The position numbers were made by a program, and so were the translations under genes. The notes below the pieces were generated by a model, which did not search any database, was not told where the DNA came from, and was given only the letters and a program-made list of their open reading frames with translations. A stretch of 64,000 nucleotides of DNA from Bugula neritina (taxonomy: Eukaryota; Bryozoa; Gymnolaemata; Cheilostomatida; Bugulidae): assembly GCA_964035545.1 (NCBI GenBank), contig OZ037773.1, positions 6,825,251 to 6,889,250 of the forward strand, written 5' to 3'. Below, in pieces: positions 36,773 to 50,205 of the stretch. Within the stretch, counting starts at the first letter, position 1. Each line of letters begins with the position of its first letter.

Positions 36773-36915
36773 TTAAGTATGAAATATTATATAATAACTG
36801 AATAATGTATCGCCAGCAGAATCTTCATTGTCTTTTCCTTGCATTTTGAAGAGAAGGTGACTGCTGTATGCATGGTGCTGCATGTTACTCGTAAATAGGG
36901 GTAAGGGACATCCAT
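36773..36915 (-). other. Candidate orphan exon
   Basis: On the minus strand, an acceptor (ttatttgcag) is followed by an open stretch beginning GCPLPLFTSNMQHHAY and running 47 codons to a stop. Amino-acid use looks more like protein than the neighbouring AT-rich frames. No partner exon was found upstream. It could be a relic or chance. Confidence 0.2.
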
Positions 36916-37189
36916 CTGCAAATAATATAAAGCAATGAATGCTAAAGTAGCATAGTCTTTTAATGCTGTAAAACTGAACCAAGAAAGTTGTACTTTTTAA
37001 CCAAATTACACACAAGCTTATTTTTTATTACATGTCATATTAGCAAGACATTATTTAACAAAAGCCTTTATTAATTTTTATTTCTGCCTTGGCTTGTATA
37101 AATGCATTTGCTTAAGTCATAAAGCGGTTTTGTATATAATATTCTAGTATATCTTCATGACAACACAATTCAAAACTTTAGTTAAAAAT

Positions 37190-37595
37190 GTTGACCCTGG
37201 AATACTTAGAGCAAGAAAAAGAGGAAAACGAGCAGGGGGTTCGTGGGAAACATCAAGTTAAAAACTCAAGAGTTCCCCTGCCAGCCATCATACTGACCAA
37301 TGCACAATCTGTACGCTATACAAGCTAGATGAACTGCACAGATTAATATTAAATACAGAAGCACTTGGAGCAGAGAGTTTTTTATACGATAGGCAGCACT
37401 CAAGCTAAATAAACGTGTATAATAATTTTTGTTAATTGAACTTCCAGCCTCAGAGACTTTTTACTCTTATTTTAAGCCATGTATGTTACACTGTTATCAT
37501 TTTTAATATCATGGGCATCGGTATTTAACACCTTTTTTTTCACAACATATATCATGTTAGTGATAGAAATAAAATCAATCAATCAATCAAAATGA
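37190..37595 (+). mobile_element. Internally deleted LINE remnant (CR1/L2-like)
   Basis: 37205-37370 encodes, across small frameshifts, a typical start of a LINE ORF2 endonuclease region: KRGKRAG, then VPLPAIILTNAQSVR and KLDELHRLILNTEA. It then passes to an A+T-rich 3' end closing with the tetranucleotide tail (AATC)n at 37571-37590. The reverse transcriptase part is missing. Family known from general knowledge; the subclass is inferred. Confidence 0.6.
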
Positions 37596-40080
37596 CTGCA
37601 ATTATAATATTATGAGCGTATCAATGTTTTGAAATGAACGAATTTTTTAATTATTTTTAGTTGATTTTAATTAATCTAGCCAGCAACATTGTTTGCATTT
37701 CAATTTTAAAGCTTACACAATAGTTAAAAAATGAGAAAAAAGCTATTATTGTAACTAAAATAGAATCAACATTGGATTTCTTAATGCCAGAACTTTAAAA
37801 CCTATAAAATAAGGAATTCCAATGTATGAGCATAAAGTTTAAATATTCACCCTTACCAAAAGAATGTCAACACTAAAATCCAATCAAGAGATATTATAGC
37901 AGCTATAACACAATATTATAAAAAGACTCAACAAGATAAGATATGCTGAATTACTAGAAGCCTGAAGAACAAAAAAGTGAGAGCTTGGCTCAGGAAATTT
38001 GAGACTAAAAATATAGCAGTTGCGCCATATTACTAAAATCTCAGAAGGAAAAAAGAAAAAAAATGATCAAAAAGACAAGATTCTTTGTTATCACAATGAC
38101 CACAGAAGAGACTTATAATGTTATAATGTAAATGAATAGGTTATGGAGACAACAGCTGTGTTGTAAATGAGTAATAACTGCACATGAGCCTAGATTCAAG
38201 TGACCCTATAATAGTGCAGGGTTGGGGGTGGTAAATGTGGACTGCAGATTTTTTTCTCGTCTTCAAGAGGTTTCTGCAAGATTTAGGCTTGTTTTTGTGT
38301 CCTTGAAGAGGAACATATAGTTTTAGCCGACAATTTGATTAATAACTGTCTGGCTTTATTGTAAGGGACACTCCGGGAGTGGGTGGTGGACAGCCATTAC
38401 AAAAAATACATTCATTTTTTTCTGCTGTCCTATTATAGAAATCCATAAAATTTGAAAAGTTTTTGCTCCATTGAAGAGTCTGGTTAAAAATGAGAAATAT
38501 GATAGAAAGTAGAGCCTTGATTTTTGTTGAGTTATGTGTCGTTTGTTTTTGTAAAAAACTTTCTAATTATGACGCATCACATCTTTCTCTACGAAAATGG
38601 TACGGTACCCATAGCCGAGAAACTCGTTGTGCTGTCTATTAGTGTAATAAACAGTACAGGGGTTGATTTAGGTTTGATTAAAATGAACATTTGTTACCAC
38701 CACTTTACAACGTGACTCATCACTAATTTAGCTCACAAGTCATACTATGTTACTATGTTATTGGCTGCTAATGCTTTAACTTAAAATCATTTAAACTCTC
38801 TCCTAATATATATAAAGTCTGCTGCATGCCACATCTCAAAAATGAGTTTTTGTGTAAAGAATTCGAGGCTGAGGCTTTCAGATAACCTCTAATTCAAGTG
38901 ACCTCTACGCAAACAACGCTTTAGAAAGTAGATACGATTTCTCCTGCAGTGAACTAAATTCAATATTAAAAAGTCTGAACAAAATAATCAAGAACCAATA
39001 AATTCTTTTAGTATGTGTTTTTTAAAGGTGTTGATTACTAATACTTGAAGACTCATTGTACCAGCTTATAAATAAATATTTAATTCTAATAAGAAATTTT
39101 GAAACAATTATAAGTTACTATAAGGCATATTGCATGGGATCATTAACTTTATTTGCAATTTACATTCTTATTATTATATTATTATTATATTATAATACTC
39201 TTCAATATACTTTTTAAATTATAAAATTTCTTATGTGTTGAACTAAATCAGTTCAAAATAAAGTATAAGTCTCAAACAACTCCAACACACAGCACTTTTC
39301 GCATAAACTGGTGTTGTCTTCTTTTTTTTTAATGATTAATAAAACTTTTTTAAATACAGTTTTAAAAATCAGCAGTAAAAATAATAATATTGTTTATGAA
39401 AAAATGGCATGCAATTCATGCACTCCACCCCATTTTATTTCTTTAGAATCATTGCCCTATTATGAAATGTGCTATGTTAGCAGACACATCTTGCAAGCAA
39501 ATCAGTTTAACTAGTTAGTATATAAATATTTGTGAGCTGCACATCATGCTTTGTTCTATATGAGTTGCCCTAACTATGGTAGGTCAAGTGCTAGAGCCAT
39601 GACTAATTAATGGAGCCACTATGTAAAACTATGTAGAGCCAATCAGGTAATTAATTATACAATATTGCGTTATTCTAAATAATATCCTTTGCATTGTAAT
39701 AGACTGTGAAATCTTAATTGTTTTCAAGCAACTTTGTGACTTATACATTTTACCAACATACTGTTTGATTCATTATATATTTTACATTGCCCTCTATGGC
39801 ATCAGTAGAGACCTACGGCTCTAATAAAGTACCAATAAAATCAAACATATACGACTGCGCTTATACCAATACAATAATAATTTATAAATTCATTAATAAA
39901 AATGTTTGTGCTTTGCTAGGAATAATATAAGTCTTTATACCTTACAAAAATGAACAAAAAAGTCCAAAAAATTGTTGAATAATCTTATAAAATTGCCATT
40001 TTTATGCAATTTACGCAAATTTACTTAATTAATTTACCACTATAATTTAAACACACTGATCCACAACTTAAAAAACAATT
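37596..40080. other. Non-coding spacer with a gene E exon relic
   Basis: AT-rich; no intact gene. A decayed plus-strand fragment of gene E exon 1 lies at 38882-38935. Confidence 0.4.
38882..38935 (+). pseudogene. Relic of gene E first coding exon
   Basis: Encodes TSNSSDLYANNALESRY, matching TSNSSELYANNAL of gene E on the opposite strand. Flanking codons are decayed and have stops. Confidence 0.6.
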
Positions 40081-42129
40081 CAAATAAAAAACAAAACGAT
40101 TAATCTAGAGAACTGGGCAAATATAAAAATTGACTATAAAACAAACCAACACTAACTGACAAACAATCAGATGCATGCAGCAGCTCTCACGAAATGTTAC
40201 ATGGAACTTTTTTCTAAGGTAAACTGGTGAGTTTTGAAAAAGATGTTGCTTGTTATAATTATTTATTCGTTTCGTGCATTAATAATTGAAAAATAAGTTT
40301 TGATCAGATATGATGATTCTATAATTGCTTTTTTAATCAACCTAATTGGTGAGGCATCAAATGATACAGCATTGCATTTCTTTTCTTCAATAACTTAAAT
40401 TAGACTGCAAAAGCCAAAGTATTGCATATAAAAACTTTTCGTTTTTTTTTTCAAAAAACAATGCTGTATTATAACTGATGGCAAAATATTTAGAATTTAA
40501 AAAGTCTTTAGAAAACAACACTTCATTCAAACAAGATGTTGGTAAGAGTTGTTTTTGTATAAAAAATCAATGTGTCATTGGCCTGAGAGGTTAAAAATCA
40601 CCGAAATGCTGTCCACAGCATTTCACAGCAAATGTCTTGAAGCTACGTGTAAATACACTTCAATGGCAAAATGAATAACTTGTCAGTAAAATATCCTTTT
40701 TCATCTTTGAACTCTGTTTATGTGCTAGACATCTATAGCAGACTGATAAGCGTAGTTTAATTATTATTTGATATGGCCATAATAGTAGATTGCACTGTCT
40801 TACAAGTATGCCCTCAGCACTACTACAGTGCAATGAAAATGTAGTAAAGTGGTGTCCAGTGCTTACAGCTGGTGAAAGTATCAAATGTAGTGTTTCATTA
40901 TGCTGATATAGTGACAGGCTCAGTGAAGTGCTAGTAGAGCACAGTTGGTACATGCAACAACAGTCATTGCAGAAAAGTTTTATGATTCTACTTCTAACAG
41001 ACTTAGCTTTCTGAGCAAAGAGAGCAATACTAGTTTTAATTGCAAGAAACATAACTACCAAATGAGAGATTGTCTTGATATAAAATGATTTACATACAAT
41101 CACAGAGAGCACAATCCCAAAGACTGTCCTGAAAAAAACTTCAAGCTTTCTTATAAGTGAAGTAGTTATGATAGCAATAGAAAAATTGAGTATAAAAACA
41201 AATACTGAATACAAACTGAATACCTGATAACCACAATAGCACTAAGGGAGTGCCAAATGTCATATTAAAATAAAATTATTATAAATAATGCTGAAGAGCT
41301 TTCTGCATCGAGTGGAAATGTTGCCAAGATGCAAAGACTAAAAATTGTCAAAAGAATGAAGGTCATTACCATACTCGATGTGTGGCATGACTAATGAATC
41401 TATTTATAGTGCCGATACACATCTAGATACTAATGTATATGTTGTTGTAAGATCATGAAAAACTTAATAAGCTTATCTGACAGTAAAACATTATGACATT
41501 TAAGCAAAATTAATATCAAGTTTGAGTCAAAATAGATCGCAGCTTGGGAAATACAGGAGTATTTAGAACAAGAAAGCCAGTGTCCAATGGCAATGAAAGT
41601 TTCACTTGATCATCAAGCTTGTGCAGCCAATGTGTGTTCCAGGGTCAGTTTCAAACCAAAAGGAGTTAAAGGCTGTTGAGGAGTTGCTAGCCCTTGGTTG
41701 ATCACAGGAAAATCAAAGCCAGTAATAGCCAATCAAAAATTAAGGCCAACAAAAAAACGGGACAGTAAAACATATATTATACTGAATCAAAGAAACAGCG
41801 GTATCAATAAATGCAGCTTCATCAATTTAGATGTCTTTTGAGCACTGTAGGACAGGAAAGCCCCATGTGATGGTAGTTGAGGGATGCAAAATTCTGGCTA
41901 TGTTTGCAAAAGTGGGCAGTAAATAGTTTTACAACTTGCGAGCCTAACCACTGCTCAAACACTTAAAGGCATAAACTGAGAAGGAGAAATGCTTATAACA
42001 AACCTAATTCATTGCTAAGCATATCTGAAAGAAGGAAAAAACTGTTCAGAAAAAAGCTGCAACATAAGGCTTGATAATTTATCTTTCTGTCTCTGGCTGC
42101 AAATGTTAGAAAAATTGTATTGGAAAATT

Positions 42130-42225
42130 GAAAAAAAACTCGCCTTCGCCTGGACTCGAACCATGGCCCTGAACGTCTTGCAACCACGCACACTATTCAT
42201 ATAGGAGCTAGGATAAAGTTTCAAA
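42130..42225 (-). repeat. SINE-B copy with tRNA-like head
   Basis: Minus strand: TAGCTCCTATATGAATAG, GTGGTTGCAAGACG, then the B-box-like GGTTCGAGTCC and a T-run. Related heads: 52210-52540 and 32855-32945. Confidence 0.5.
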
Positions 42226-43179
42226 TGCTAAAAATAAACACATAATTCAGAAGCCAGATTCGAGTTGGCAAAGTTTCAATAACACAAATAATCTGGGTGG
42301 AAAATATGCAGCAACAACAACAACACTACATCCACAGCGCAGAACAAAAGGAAACAGACAGAGAATGCATGTTTCTTGTTGGAAAAATTGGAGAAGAACT
42401 TTAGAAATCCTTTTCTGGTATGCAGCCTTTAAAAAACCAAGGGTGAGAAGCAGTTTTGGACAACCAACACAAACAGTTACATTCAGTAACAGCAACTCCC
42501 AATAAACTACTGAGCTGTTATAATACATATTGAGACTGAAACTGGCCAGTTCAACACTCATTTTGAAAATATGAGAAAACTAGTTAATAAAACCTAAACT
42601 TCTTAGACAATGAGCTGTTTTATGCCTGTTATAACTTAAATTAAACTGAAATACAACATAAACATAATACTATGTCTATTGATTATTTAATTTTTATAGT
42701 ATTGCATTCCATCTAGATTATGGCGCAGTCAACTTATTAAAATCGTTTTTTTGCAAAATATGCTAGTAATAATAAAAAATAGTAGTAGCTAGTAATTATC
42801 ATAATGAGTATTTTTGAGTCACTAAACTTTTTAATATCTGAAGATAAACACCAAGGTCATGTATGATTACAATAAATGATAGCAACTTTCCTGTATTTCG
42901 TTTCAACTGAGGTGTTCAAGTCAACGTTTCTGGTGAAAAGGTAATGTGTGCTGATCTATATTTGTTACTAAACTAGCTTGTCAAAGCAGATGCTATGATG
43001 AGCCCAGCCGTTTATCTCAAACTTTTTCGATACTCATTGGCGCTAATAATAATATAATTATAAGAACATGAATCTACTGTTATAATAATCAATAATATCA
43101 GAAAATAGAAAAAAATTGAAATAACATAATGATAATGTAACTAGAATATTTAGAAATAGTCATAGTTGTGACAATAGTT

Positions 43180-43340
43180 GTGTTACTTATCTTGCCTATG
43201 CTCCTCACGCTCAATATTTTGAGAGATTTCTTGAATATTATGCTTCGCGAATCTTCGTGGCAACTGGGCTGACAAGCTTCGGCTAAACTTGAACTACAAG
43301 TGTGATATTGGTTGCTATACAAGTGACAATATTCCACGTT
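43180..43340 (-). pseudogene. Cys-containing terminal exon candidate, frameshifted copy
   Basis: Minus strand encodes YSNQYHTCSSSL and ACQPSC. After a 1-base deletion relative to 53441-53584 it continues in another frame as SQNIEREEHRQDK and a stop. Kept tail identity between the copies suggests a once-coding segment. No upstream exon or known family identified. Confidence 0.3.
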
Positions 43341-43869
43341 GTCTCGGTTATATAGAATCGATTAGTGAAAGCGGTTTCAAGAGCAGACAATTTCCTCTAA
43401 AATGGCTGCTCTCCAGAAATTAGATGAAGTTGAAAGAAAATAACTCTCTGGTACCTTGTACTGTAGATTAGCACATATTACACTGACAACTACAGCTGAA
43501 GTACTTTAGCTTTGTGTTGTGAATAAAAAAACAGTTATGAATCGCTCAAGGTATCTAAATACAACGCTTTTTGAAAACTTAAAACACAATGATGTAGTAG
43601 ACTTTTTGCAATAAATGTGTTTGCAAGCAATGGGAGAAAGACCACATAAAGTAGCAGCTTTACGTAAACTAGTATGGTGTTAGTGTGGATTTGCTCTGGG
43701 AATCTTATTAAAATCTTGAGTAATACAATAAAACGTGATGTTATGTTTACTATATGTTCTACAATTTATTAATGAAATATGTTTGTTTTTTTAATTCTGT
43801 TGCTATAGGAACCCCATAAAATTTCAACTAATAGTAACTGTTTACTCAATTTACTGATGCCAAGTTTTG

Positions 43870-45558
43870 CTTAGAAGACTTAACCATGAATTTGTTGCAT
43901 TCTTGTATCAAAAATAAAATAATATTAGGAATTGTATATAAAAAACATTTAACTTATGTTGTTGTGAATCACACACACATGTCATACTGTGTTTTGAAAT
44001 GGTAATAATTACATATCAATACAATAACTGATGATGATAAGTTATCCAAGTATAAATGGTACAGCAAAGCACTGAGTATAACGTGTCAAAACCAACTGCC
44101 ATATTATTATACTGGTACTTCTAGACATGTCATTCCCTGCCATTATTAGTGCTGGTTTTAGCAGATAGTAGACTGCCAAGCCAAATATTTTCAACCGCAT
44201 TAGTTATGATTCTGTTCTCATCTATAAGTAACTGTTGTGAAATGTAGCCTTGGAGCCAAAAATACTTGTAGCAGGAGGAAGGTTATGTATATAAGTCAAG
44301 TATCAGCCCAGCTTGTACCTAAATTATATTATAGTTTATAGACTAATAATCAGTTGAAGACCTGTCAACAGCAGTAGCCAAGATAGCATGTCATTCTTGT
44401 TATGATCTGCACCAAAATCAATTTGGACTATGGGCATTATATTTTTTACCATTCTATGAACCCTTAACCTCTGCCATGTACCCTACATAAAACTAATAGC
44501 GAAGATGCTGTGTATAATTGGTGTAAGTTTTAATGCTAAAACAATGTATATTTTGGTAAAGCAATCATTTAGTTCTAAAGAAGCTTATTGCAGAATTACA
44601 ATACTCACAACGTTTTCTGCTTCCAAAGTTGTATTTGGGTGTCATGTAAATATGATTTTCTAATATTTTATTCAAAATAAAAGCATATCAAACTCAAATG
44701 TTAGATATTACAAGTAAAAATACTTTTGACAAGCTTTTTAATAACAACATAGTAAGAACTCACAACTATAATATTACAATAACATTTCATTTACTAAACA
44801 TGTTGGAGTATATCTTGGCAACTAAATAAAAGTGTGAAGGGTTAGTTTTGTATTAAAAACGAATAACACATGATAGACTTAAGCATGCCAATTGTAAACA
44901 ATAATATTAAGCACAGCTTATGATATAGTCAACGCATACATGTATGACGGGCCTTATATATTTTGTTTAATGTGTCCAATACAGAATTAAATCAAATCCC
45001 TTGGTTAAATGCTTGTATAGTTATGGAAAGTGATGTAACTGGTAAGACGATTGTGGATTGTGTTGTTAGCTATGACTGGAGCATTTAGACCGAGTGACTG
45101 CCCTTCTCCGTACGGGTTTTGAGGGTGACTGGTTATGTTCAACTCAAAGAAGGCTGCTGTGTAGGTGAGTCTGATGATAGAGGCACTCTAGAATATTATA
45201 TTATGTAATGTAATATAATATATATTATGTAATGTAACATGAATAGAATATATGGCATGTAAGTACTATATGGTGCCATGCTTGTTAAGTGCTGGTAGCA
45301 ATAATAAAATATAATGTTGTGTCAACAATTTATATATAACTATAATAGTTTCTAGAAATACTAAATTCAGAGTTTTAAACACTAAAGCGCATTATTTTCA
45401 ATTAACTCAAAACAATTCACAGGTAAATGTGCTGTCACATCACAAAAGGTGAGCTTACAAATCTGTCTGAGAGTACTTAAGCCTTTAAGAACTTTTAATA
45501 CTTATAGGGAAACTAGTGAAGCATGTAAACTTAATAGGTTTTGCATACTTACAAAACT
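43870..45558. other. Intergenic, AT-rich
   Basis: No gene supported. Short AT-rich self-similar runs (tatgtaatgtaat) near 45200. Confidence 0.4.
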
Positions 45559-47287
45559 TCAAAATATAATCTTGATTTTATCATGCAAGTCTTTCTGCAA
45601 ATTTCTATAATTGACATAAACTACTGATTGGTTGGAATGACTGACCTTATATGGCAATACTATGTCTTCTTCTAGACAACCTTCTATTCTGAGCCAAGAG
45701 AATACAAGATTAGTAAAGGAGGGTAAAGTTATATTCTGATTGGTGTTAGGGTCACGACCTTCTACTCCTTCTGGAGCTGTAATAAGTAGTTGGAATCCTC
45801 CATCTATTACCAGATAGTCTACAGTGAAAGTATATAGTAGATATAATATAAGTGATATGTATGGCATTATACACTAGGATATAGGGCCTCTACAGCGTAT
45901 TATCATAATGATTATAATATATCGGTCAGTCACATACTTTTAATACAGCTGCATACGGCTAACTGCTGATTTATTCTATTACATTGCAAAAAAAAACATT
46001 TCTTTTATATAAAAAAATTTTGTGAAATTTTTTTTTTATTTCAGTTTCTGCAAATGCTTCAAATCGATAATGGTTGTATCAATCGGGAAATCAACACAAA
46101 TATTCAGATTGACGACAATAAACATTCTTCATTGGCATAACCTAAAACATCTTCACAGAATTAGTCAAAGTTTGCTTCTTACATTGTAGTTTGTGAAATA
46201 TTCAACAAAAACAGTGTAGATATTTGCATGCGTACTACCTTCCTGTGTTTATACATTACCAGTAAATTTCTTGCAGGCCTTGAAGGCTATTTATATTATT
46301 GCAGGCAAATTTTCAATAGAAGCTCCTTTGTGAAACTACACTGCGTGTAGCCAACAATCTCATTTGAAGCATCTACAAATCTGGAATTTCAATTGTCTAT
46401 CAATCGTTTATACTTTATAGCAGCATATAATCTGGAATATGTCTTATTTATATCTATAAAACGAGTTGGCATCACATGTTAATGTCATAACATTATAAAT
46501 TTTCTGCTATTCAGCTTTAAATATTTATTTCTAAATACTATTCTATCATTTGCTCTAGAAAACATTGATTAGTCATTGATTAGTCTAACTGCCAACTGAG
46601 GTTGAAAGAGCACTTCAACTATATCTATTTATGACATATTCACATACTAGTAGTAAGTTGTAAATACATACCATTTGCATGAAAGTGGCACCCTTTACTT
46701 ATCAAATAGGCTTTCTCATTTACTTGAGGACTTATTTGATACTCCTTTACCAGAGCTGCTCCTCTTTGTTCCAGTGCTTCTCCATCTACACCAAACTCTT
46801 CCAGCCAAAACGATAGAGCAAGCTACAGAAGATCAAAATAAATTTCAGTATATTTTCTAACCATTGTTTACTCATTCTAAGCACATGAACAGTATATATA
46901 TAATGTCCATTAACGCAAGATGCAGTATTTATAATGATTTGTTACTCTTCAAAGACCTAAACACAGTCTAGCAGCTGCATAGATCAACACGAACCAAATC
47001 TCAACCAACCTATAAACAAAATACATATACAAGTATTAAATTTAATTACCCCTCTCTGTGTTTGAATCTCCTCTAGTGTAAATTTCATTTCATGCAGCAG
47101 AAAGCGTCTACCATCTAAAGCATTGTTAGCGTAGAGCTCACTGGAATTAGAGGTCTCAACACTGCCATCGCCAAATAGGAAAATGTGAGTATTTTTAGGA
47201 GAATGCGGGGTGGAGCTTGTGTCCAGAGAATTAGAGAAGACTAACTGAAGTGTAAAGACAAGGGTGATAAAGGCTGCAGACTTCATT
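45559..47287 (-). CDS. Gene E: unrecognised secreted protein
   Basis: About 215 residues from three coding exons on the minus strand: 47286-47050, 46822-46672, 45818-45559 (phases 0 and 1 match). The ATG follows an acceptor (ttgttttag|A ATG). The protein starts with a signal peptide (MKSAAFITLVFTLQLVFSNS), then THIFLFGDGSVETSNSSEL, RRFLLHEMKFTLEEIQ, LSFWLEEFGVDGEALEQ, SKGCHFHANDYLVIDGG, FSWLRIEGCLEEDIVL and ends DLHDKIKIIF. Two cysteines; possible N-glycosylation at NSS and NIT. A good donor (AAG|gtcagt, exon end 45646) could instead lead to an unseen further exon. An upstream 5' UTR exon and TATA box lie near 47.8 kb. I know no family with this pattern. Exon 1 has been copied at least three times onto the plus strand nearby, always decayed. 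Confidence 0.65.
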
Positions 47288-47762
47288 CTAAAACAAATAA
47301 ATAACTACTTAGAAGATGACATAGGTTTGGTTAATTGAAGGCAGCATGAGGAATGTATAATTATATTAAACTGGTAATAAAAATAGCAAAAGTAATACTT
47401 TCAACAAGCTTTTTTGATAAAAGACAATTATTTCTTTATTCATTATTTGTGTGTAAAATAATAATCTACGAATTTACGATCTAAATCAAAACTGCGCCTA
47501 TAGTACATATACCAGACTATAAATTTCAATAAAGTATTTTTAAATCTAATACAGTAGTTAGAATTTTATAAAACAGACCGTGTTACCTTTCAATTTTCAT
47601 CTAGTAGTTACATCTATCCAATAGATGGTATTAGTTTTATTATAGTTGTTGCAACTACGTTATAATTGTTTAAAATTTTCTTATTTATTGTAAAACATGA
47701 TAAAAACATGGAAATAACAAATGTTTTAAATAATATAATCATAGCAAAAGATCCAGCTTACC

Positions 47763-47860
47763 TCGCTTTATGAAAATATTCTAACTTTCAACAATATTCT
47801 TCAGTAACAAGAAGCTTAAACTGCAGAAGCTTGAGTAAGCCATCCTTTTATATGTGTTAA
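47763..47860 (-). promoter_or_regulatory. TATA box and 5' UTR exon of gene E
   Basis: Minus strand: TATAAAAGG (47852-47844) then, after a presumed start near 47815, a short non-coding exon ending GCGAG|gtaagc with the last exon base at 47762. It would splice to the acceptor at 47288. Confidence 0.5.
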
Positions 47861-49500
47861 CAACTAGCATGTGTACACCTACAAAATCAAAGCAGTTACC
47901 CAGTTTATATAAGATCTGACAGCAGGGTAGTCTATAAACCTAACACTAAGGCTAAATCTTGGTATTTTATAAACAATTATTAATTTTATCTGCATATCCT
48001 GTAGAGACTGGCTATATTACCAGACACCGAATAACTATTTATAGATATACAAATGTTATGGTCATTGCACCAAAATTATCACTCTGTCTGTTCATGCAGG
48101 ATTATTGCATGGGTAGACAATATTAAATGCATAATACAAGATGTGAATATCAAATAATAGCATTAAATTGTTGTCCTGTTTTTAAGCAAAACAACTACTT
48201 AACCATATTCTGTTTAATGAACCATCATTAAATATTAAATTACCAGTAAATTTAGATATAAAAAATTAAATTTATGAACAAGAGATATGAATTATTGATT
48301 AAAGCTATAAAATAGTTTGGTTCCAGACATACCTCTAACTAGTCTTTTCCTTCAGAGACTGAAGTCTTGTAGAATGTATATATGTATCTCTAACACACAT
48401 AATAATTGCTACAAAAGAAGCTGGACCCATAGTAACTCTGCTTAAATGTAGATAGTATTTTTAACTACTCAAGTTATAAAAAAATCCTATCTCTTCAACG
48501 CAAACAGCTCAAACTGAAACTTGTTTCAATTGTTCCACAAAGCAGCTGAACAAAGATGAACAGGCTGCGTTTTTTACATCAAACAGTTCAAACAGCAAAT
48601 AACACTGTGGATGTAGAGTGAAAATAACACCATATGTTAGCATTTTCATCATTGTGGACACGTCATTTTAAAATATTGTAACTGCAGTTAGCTGCAGGAG
48701 AAAGTTCAAGTGTTTTCACAAAAAAAGCTTCAAATTTATCAATTAATTAATAGCTCAAAGTGATTAGATTGTTTCTTTCAGCAAAAAAAATCAAAATTTC
48801 TTATTGAAAAAAGCAATTTTCTCACAAAAAAGTAATATAGTATATTACAAAATATTTTAATATCATACCAAATATTGTAATAAAATATGGCATGAAGTCT
48901 TAAAATATGATATATTATAGTACAAAATAATACAAAACACATTAGTATAACATAATGCATTGTATAATATATTATAATGCGGCTTTATAATCAAATTTTT
49001 AATACAGTTTCTACCATATACTGTAATAAAATAATAAACCATATAGTATAATATAATCTATAAATACTAATATAATGTTTATTTTAGATGAGCAAGCCTG
49101 TTAAGATTATATTAGGCAACTAATTGCATCTTCAAGAAACAGAGATATAAAATCTATATTGTCCATATTGTTTTGCAACATGTTTGCCTCTGCCCTCTAG
49201 TGTATTATTTATATGTGGTGGAGATAATTATGTCCGTTGTTTTGTGTGCAAAGCAATTAAAATCTTACTGAGAACACCAAAAGAACAAAATGAACATAAT
49301 ATTACTTGCCATAATAAAATACAAAGCACAATTTTAAAAACTTAGTGTCTGTCAAAATCATAGTTTTGGGCAGAATCCCTTGCAACTTACTAACAAGAGG
49401 GGTCTATCAAAGAACTTTTGTGCAAACAAATTATGGGCAGTGTGCGTACAACCTAGATAGGTTAGAAAAAATTGAGAAAAAAAAGTGTATAAAACTCAAG
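47861..49500. other. Intergenic, very AT-rich
   Basis: No gene supported. Around 48830-49080 is low-complexity A/T sequence; the minus-strand frame there is composition-driven. Confidence 0.4.
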
Positions 49501-49600
49501 TGAAACTAAGCAGAACCAAGGCGGAGTACATTGCGTCACTGGAAGCAACAAAAAAAGTTAATATGACAAATCTGACCGAGAGACTGCAGCAATCTACCTG
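49480..49600 (+). mobile_element. Copia-type RNase H remnant
   Basis: A plus-strand frame reads TQVKLSRTKAEYIASLEATK, resembling the Ty1/copia RNase H block (LSSTEAEYxALxEA, known family motif). The frame breaks soon after, and no other retrotransposon domain is evident. Confidence 0.4.
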
Positions 49601-49754
49601 AGACTGGTGCTCTAAAATAACTTAGCACTATAATTGATTGAAAAGTTTGGTGTGGGGTTAAAGTGGCTAGAAGAATTGGAGCGTCTTGGGACAGTTTGAG
49701 GAATCTATCAAGAGTGCTGTCTGTCAAGAAGGTACAGTATATTTATTCCCTGCA

Positions 49755-49930
49755 CAAAAGCTACTCCTCACAATCTCCTAACAATGCTCACGTTTTCTCA
49801 TTTGGAGATGGCAGTGTTGAGACCTCTAATTTCAGTGATCTCTACCTTAACAATGCGGTACATGGTAGACATTTTCTACTGAATGAAATGAACTTTACAT
49901 TGAAAGAAATTTAAACACAAAGAAAGGTAC
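49755..49930 (+). pseudogene. Gene E exon 1 relic, copy 2
   Basis: Encodes NNAHVFSFGDGSVETSNFSD and HGRHFLLNEMNFTLKEI followed by TAA where gene E has the glutamine codon of EIQTQRG, then TQRK|gtacat at the old donor. The signal-peptide part is absent. Confidence 0.75.
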
Positions 49931-50008
49931 ATAAGTTTTAATAAGCCAACAATGCTTTAGTTGGTGGAAGGCTACAGACCTATGTCATCTTTTTTAGTAT
50001 TTATGTAC

Positions 50009-50205
50009 TTGTTTGTTTTAGAATGAAGTCTATAACCATTATAACTCTTGCCTTTACACTTCAATTGGTTTTCTTCAATTCTCTAAACACAAGCTACACC
50101 CCACAGTTTCCTGAAAATACTCACATTTTCTTATTTGGAGATGGCAGCGTTGAGACATCCAATTCAAATGACCTCTGCTCTAAAAATGCTTTAGTAAATG
50201 GATAA
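50009..50205 (+). pseudogene. Gene E exon 1 relic, copy 3
   Basis: Retains the acceptor and start (tttgttttag|A ATG), a full signal peptide (MKSITIITLAFTLQLVFFNS) and NTHIFLFGDGSVETSNSND, then ends at a stop after NALVNG before the second half of the exon. A further, weaker relic follows at about 50313-50375. Confidence 0.7.

Larger units (their letters stand above)
40080..43870 (+). repeat. Segmental duplication, copy 1
   Basis: Aligns discontinuously, in the same orientation, with 50800-54105. Landmarks are aaaataagttttgatcag (40290/51015), cctaaacttcttagacaatgagctg (42590/52870), attggcgctaata (43036/53310) and cgctcaatattttga (43208/53466). It is much diverged. No intact gene was identified. 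A 184-codon minus-strand open frame (41214-40660) is not obviously kept in the other copy. Confidence 0.6.

Noticed and set aside
40660-41214. 184-codon minus-strand open frame with hydrophobic N-terminal half
   Set aside because: No recognisable family, no clear splice context, and no obvious counterpart in the duplicated copy near 51.3 kb. It may be chance in AT-rich DNA, though the length is notable.
42130-42225. Functional tRNA gene
   Set aside because: B-box is good, but the anticodon arm does not fold into five pairs with a seven-base loop and the acceptor ends do not pair; a SINE head is more likely.
42247-42561. 104-codon minus-strand open frame
   Set aside because: Lies in the repeat body beside a SINE-like head; the duplicated copy near 52.6 kb is not kept open.
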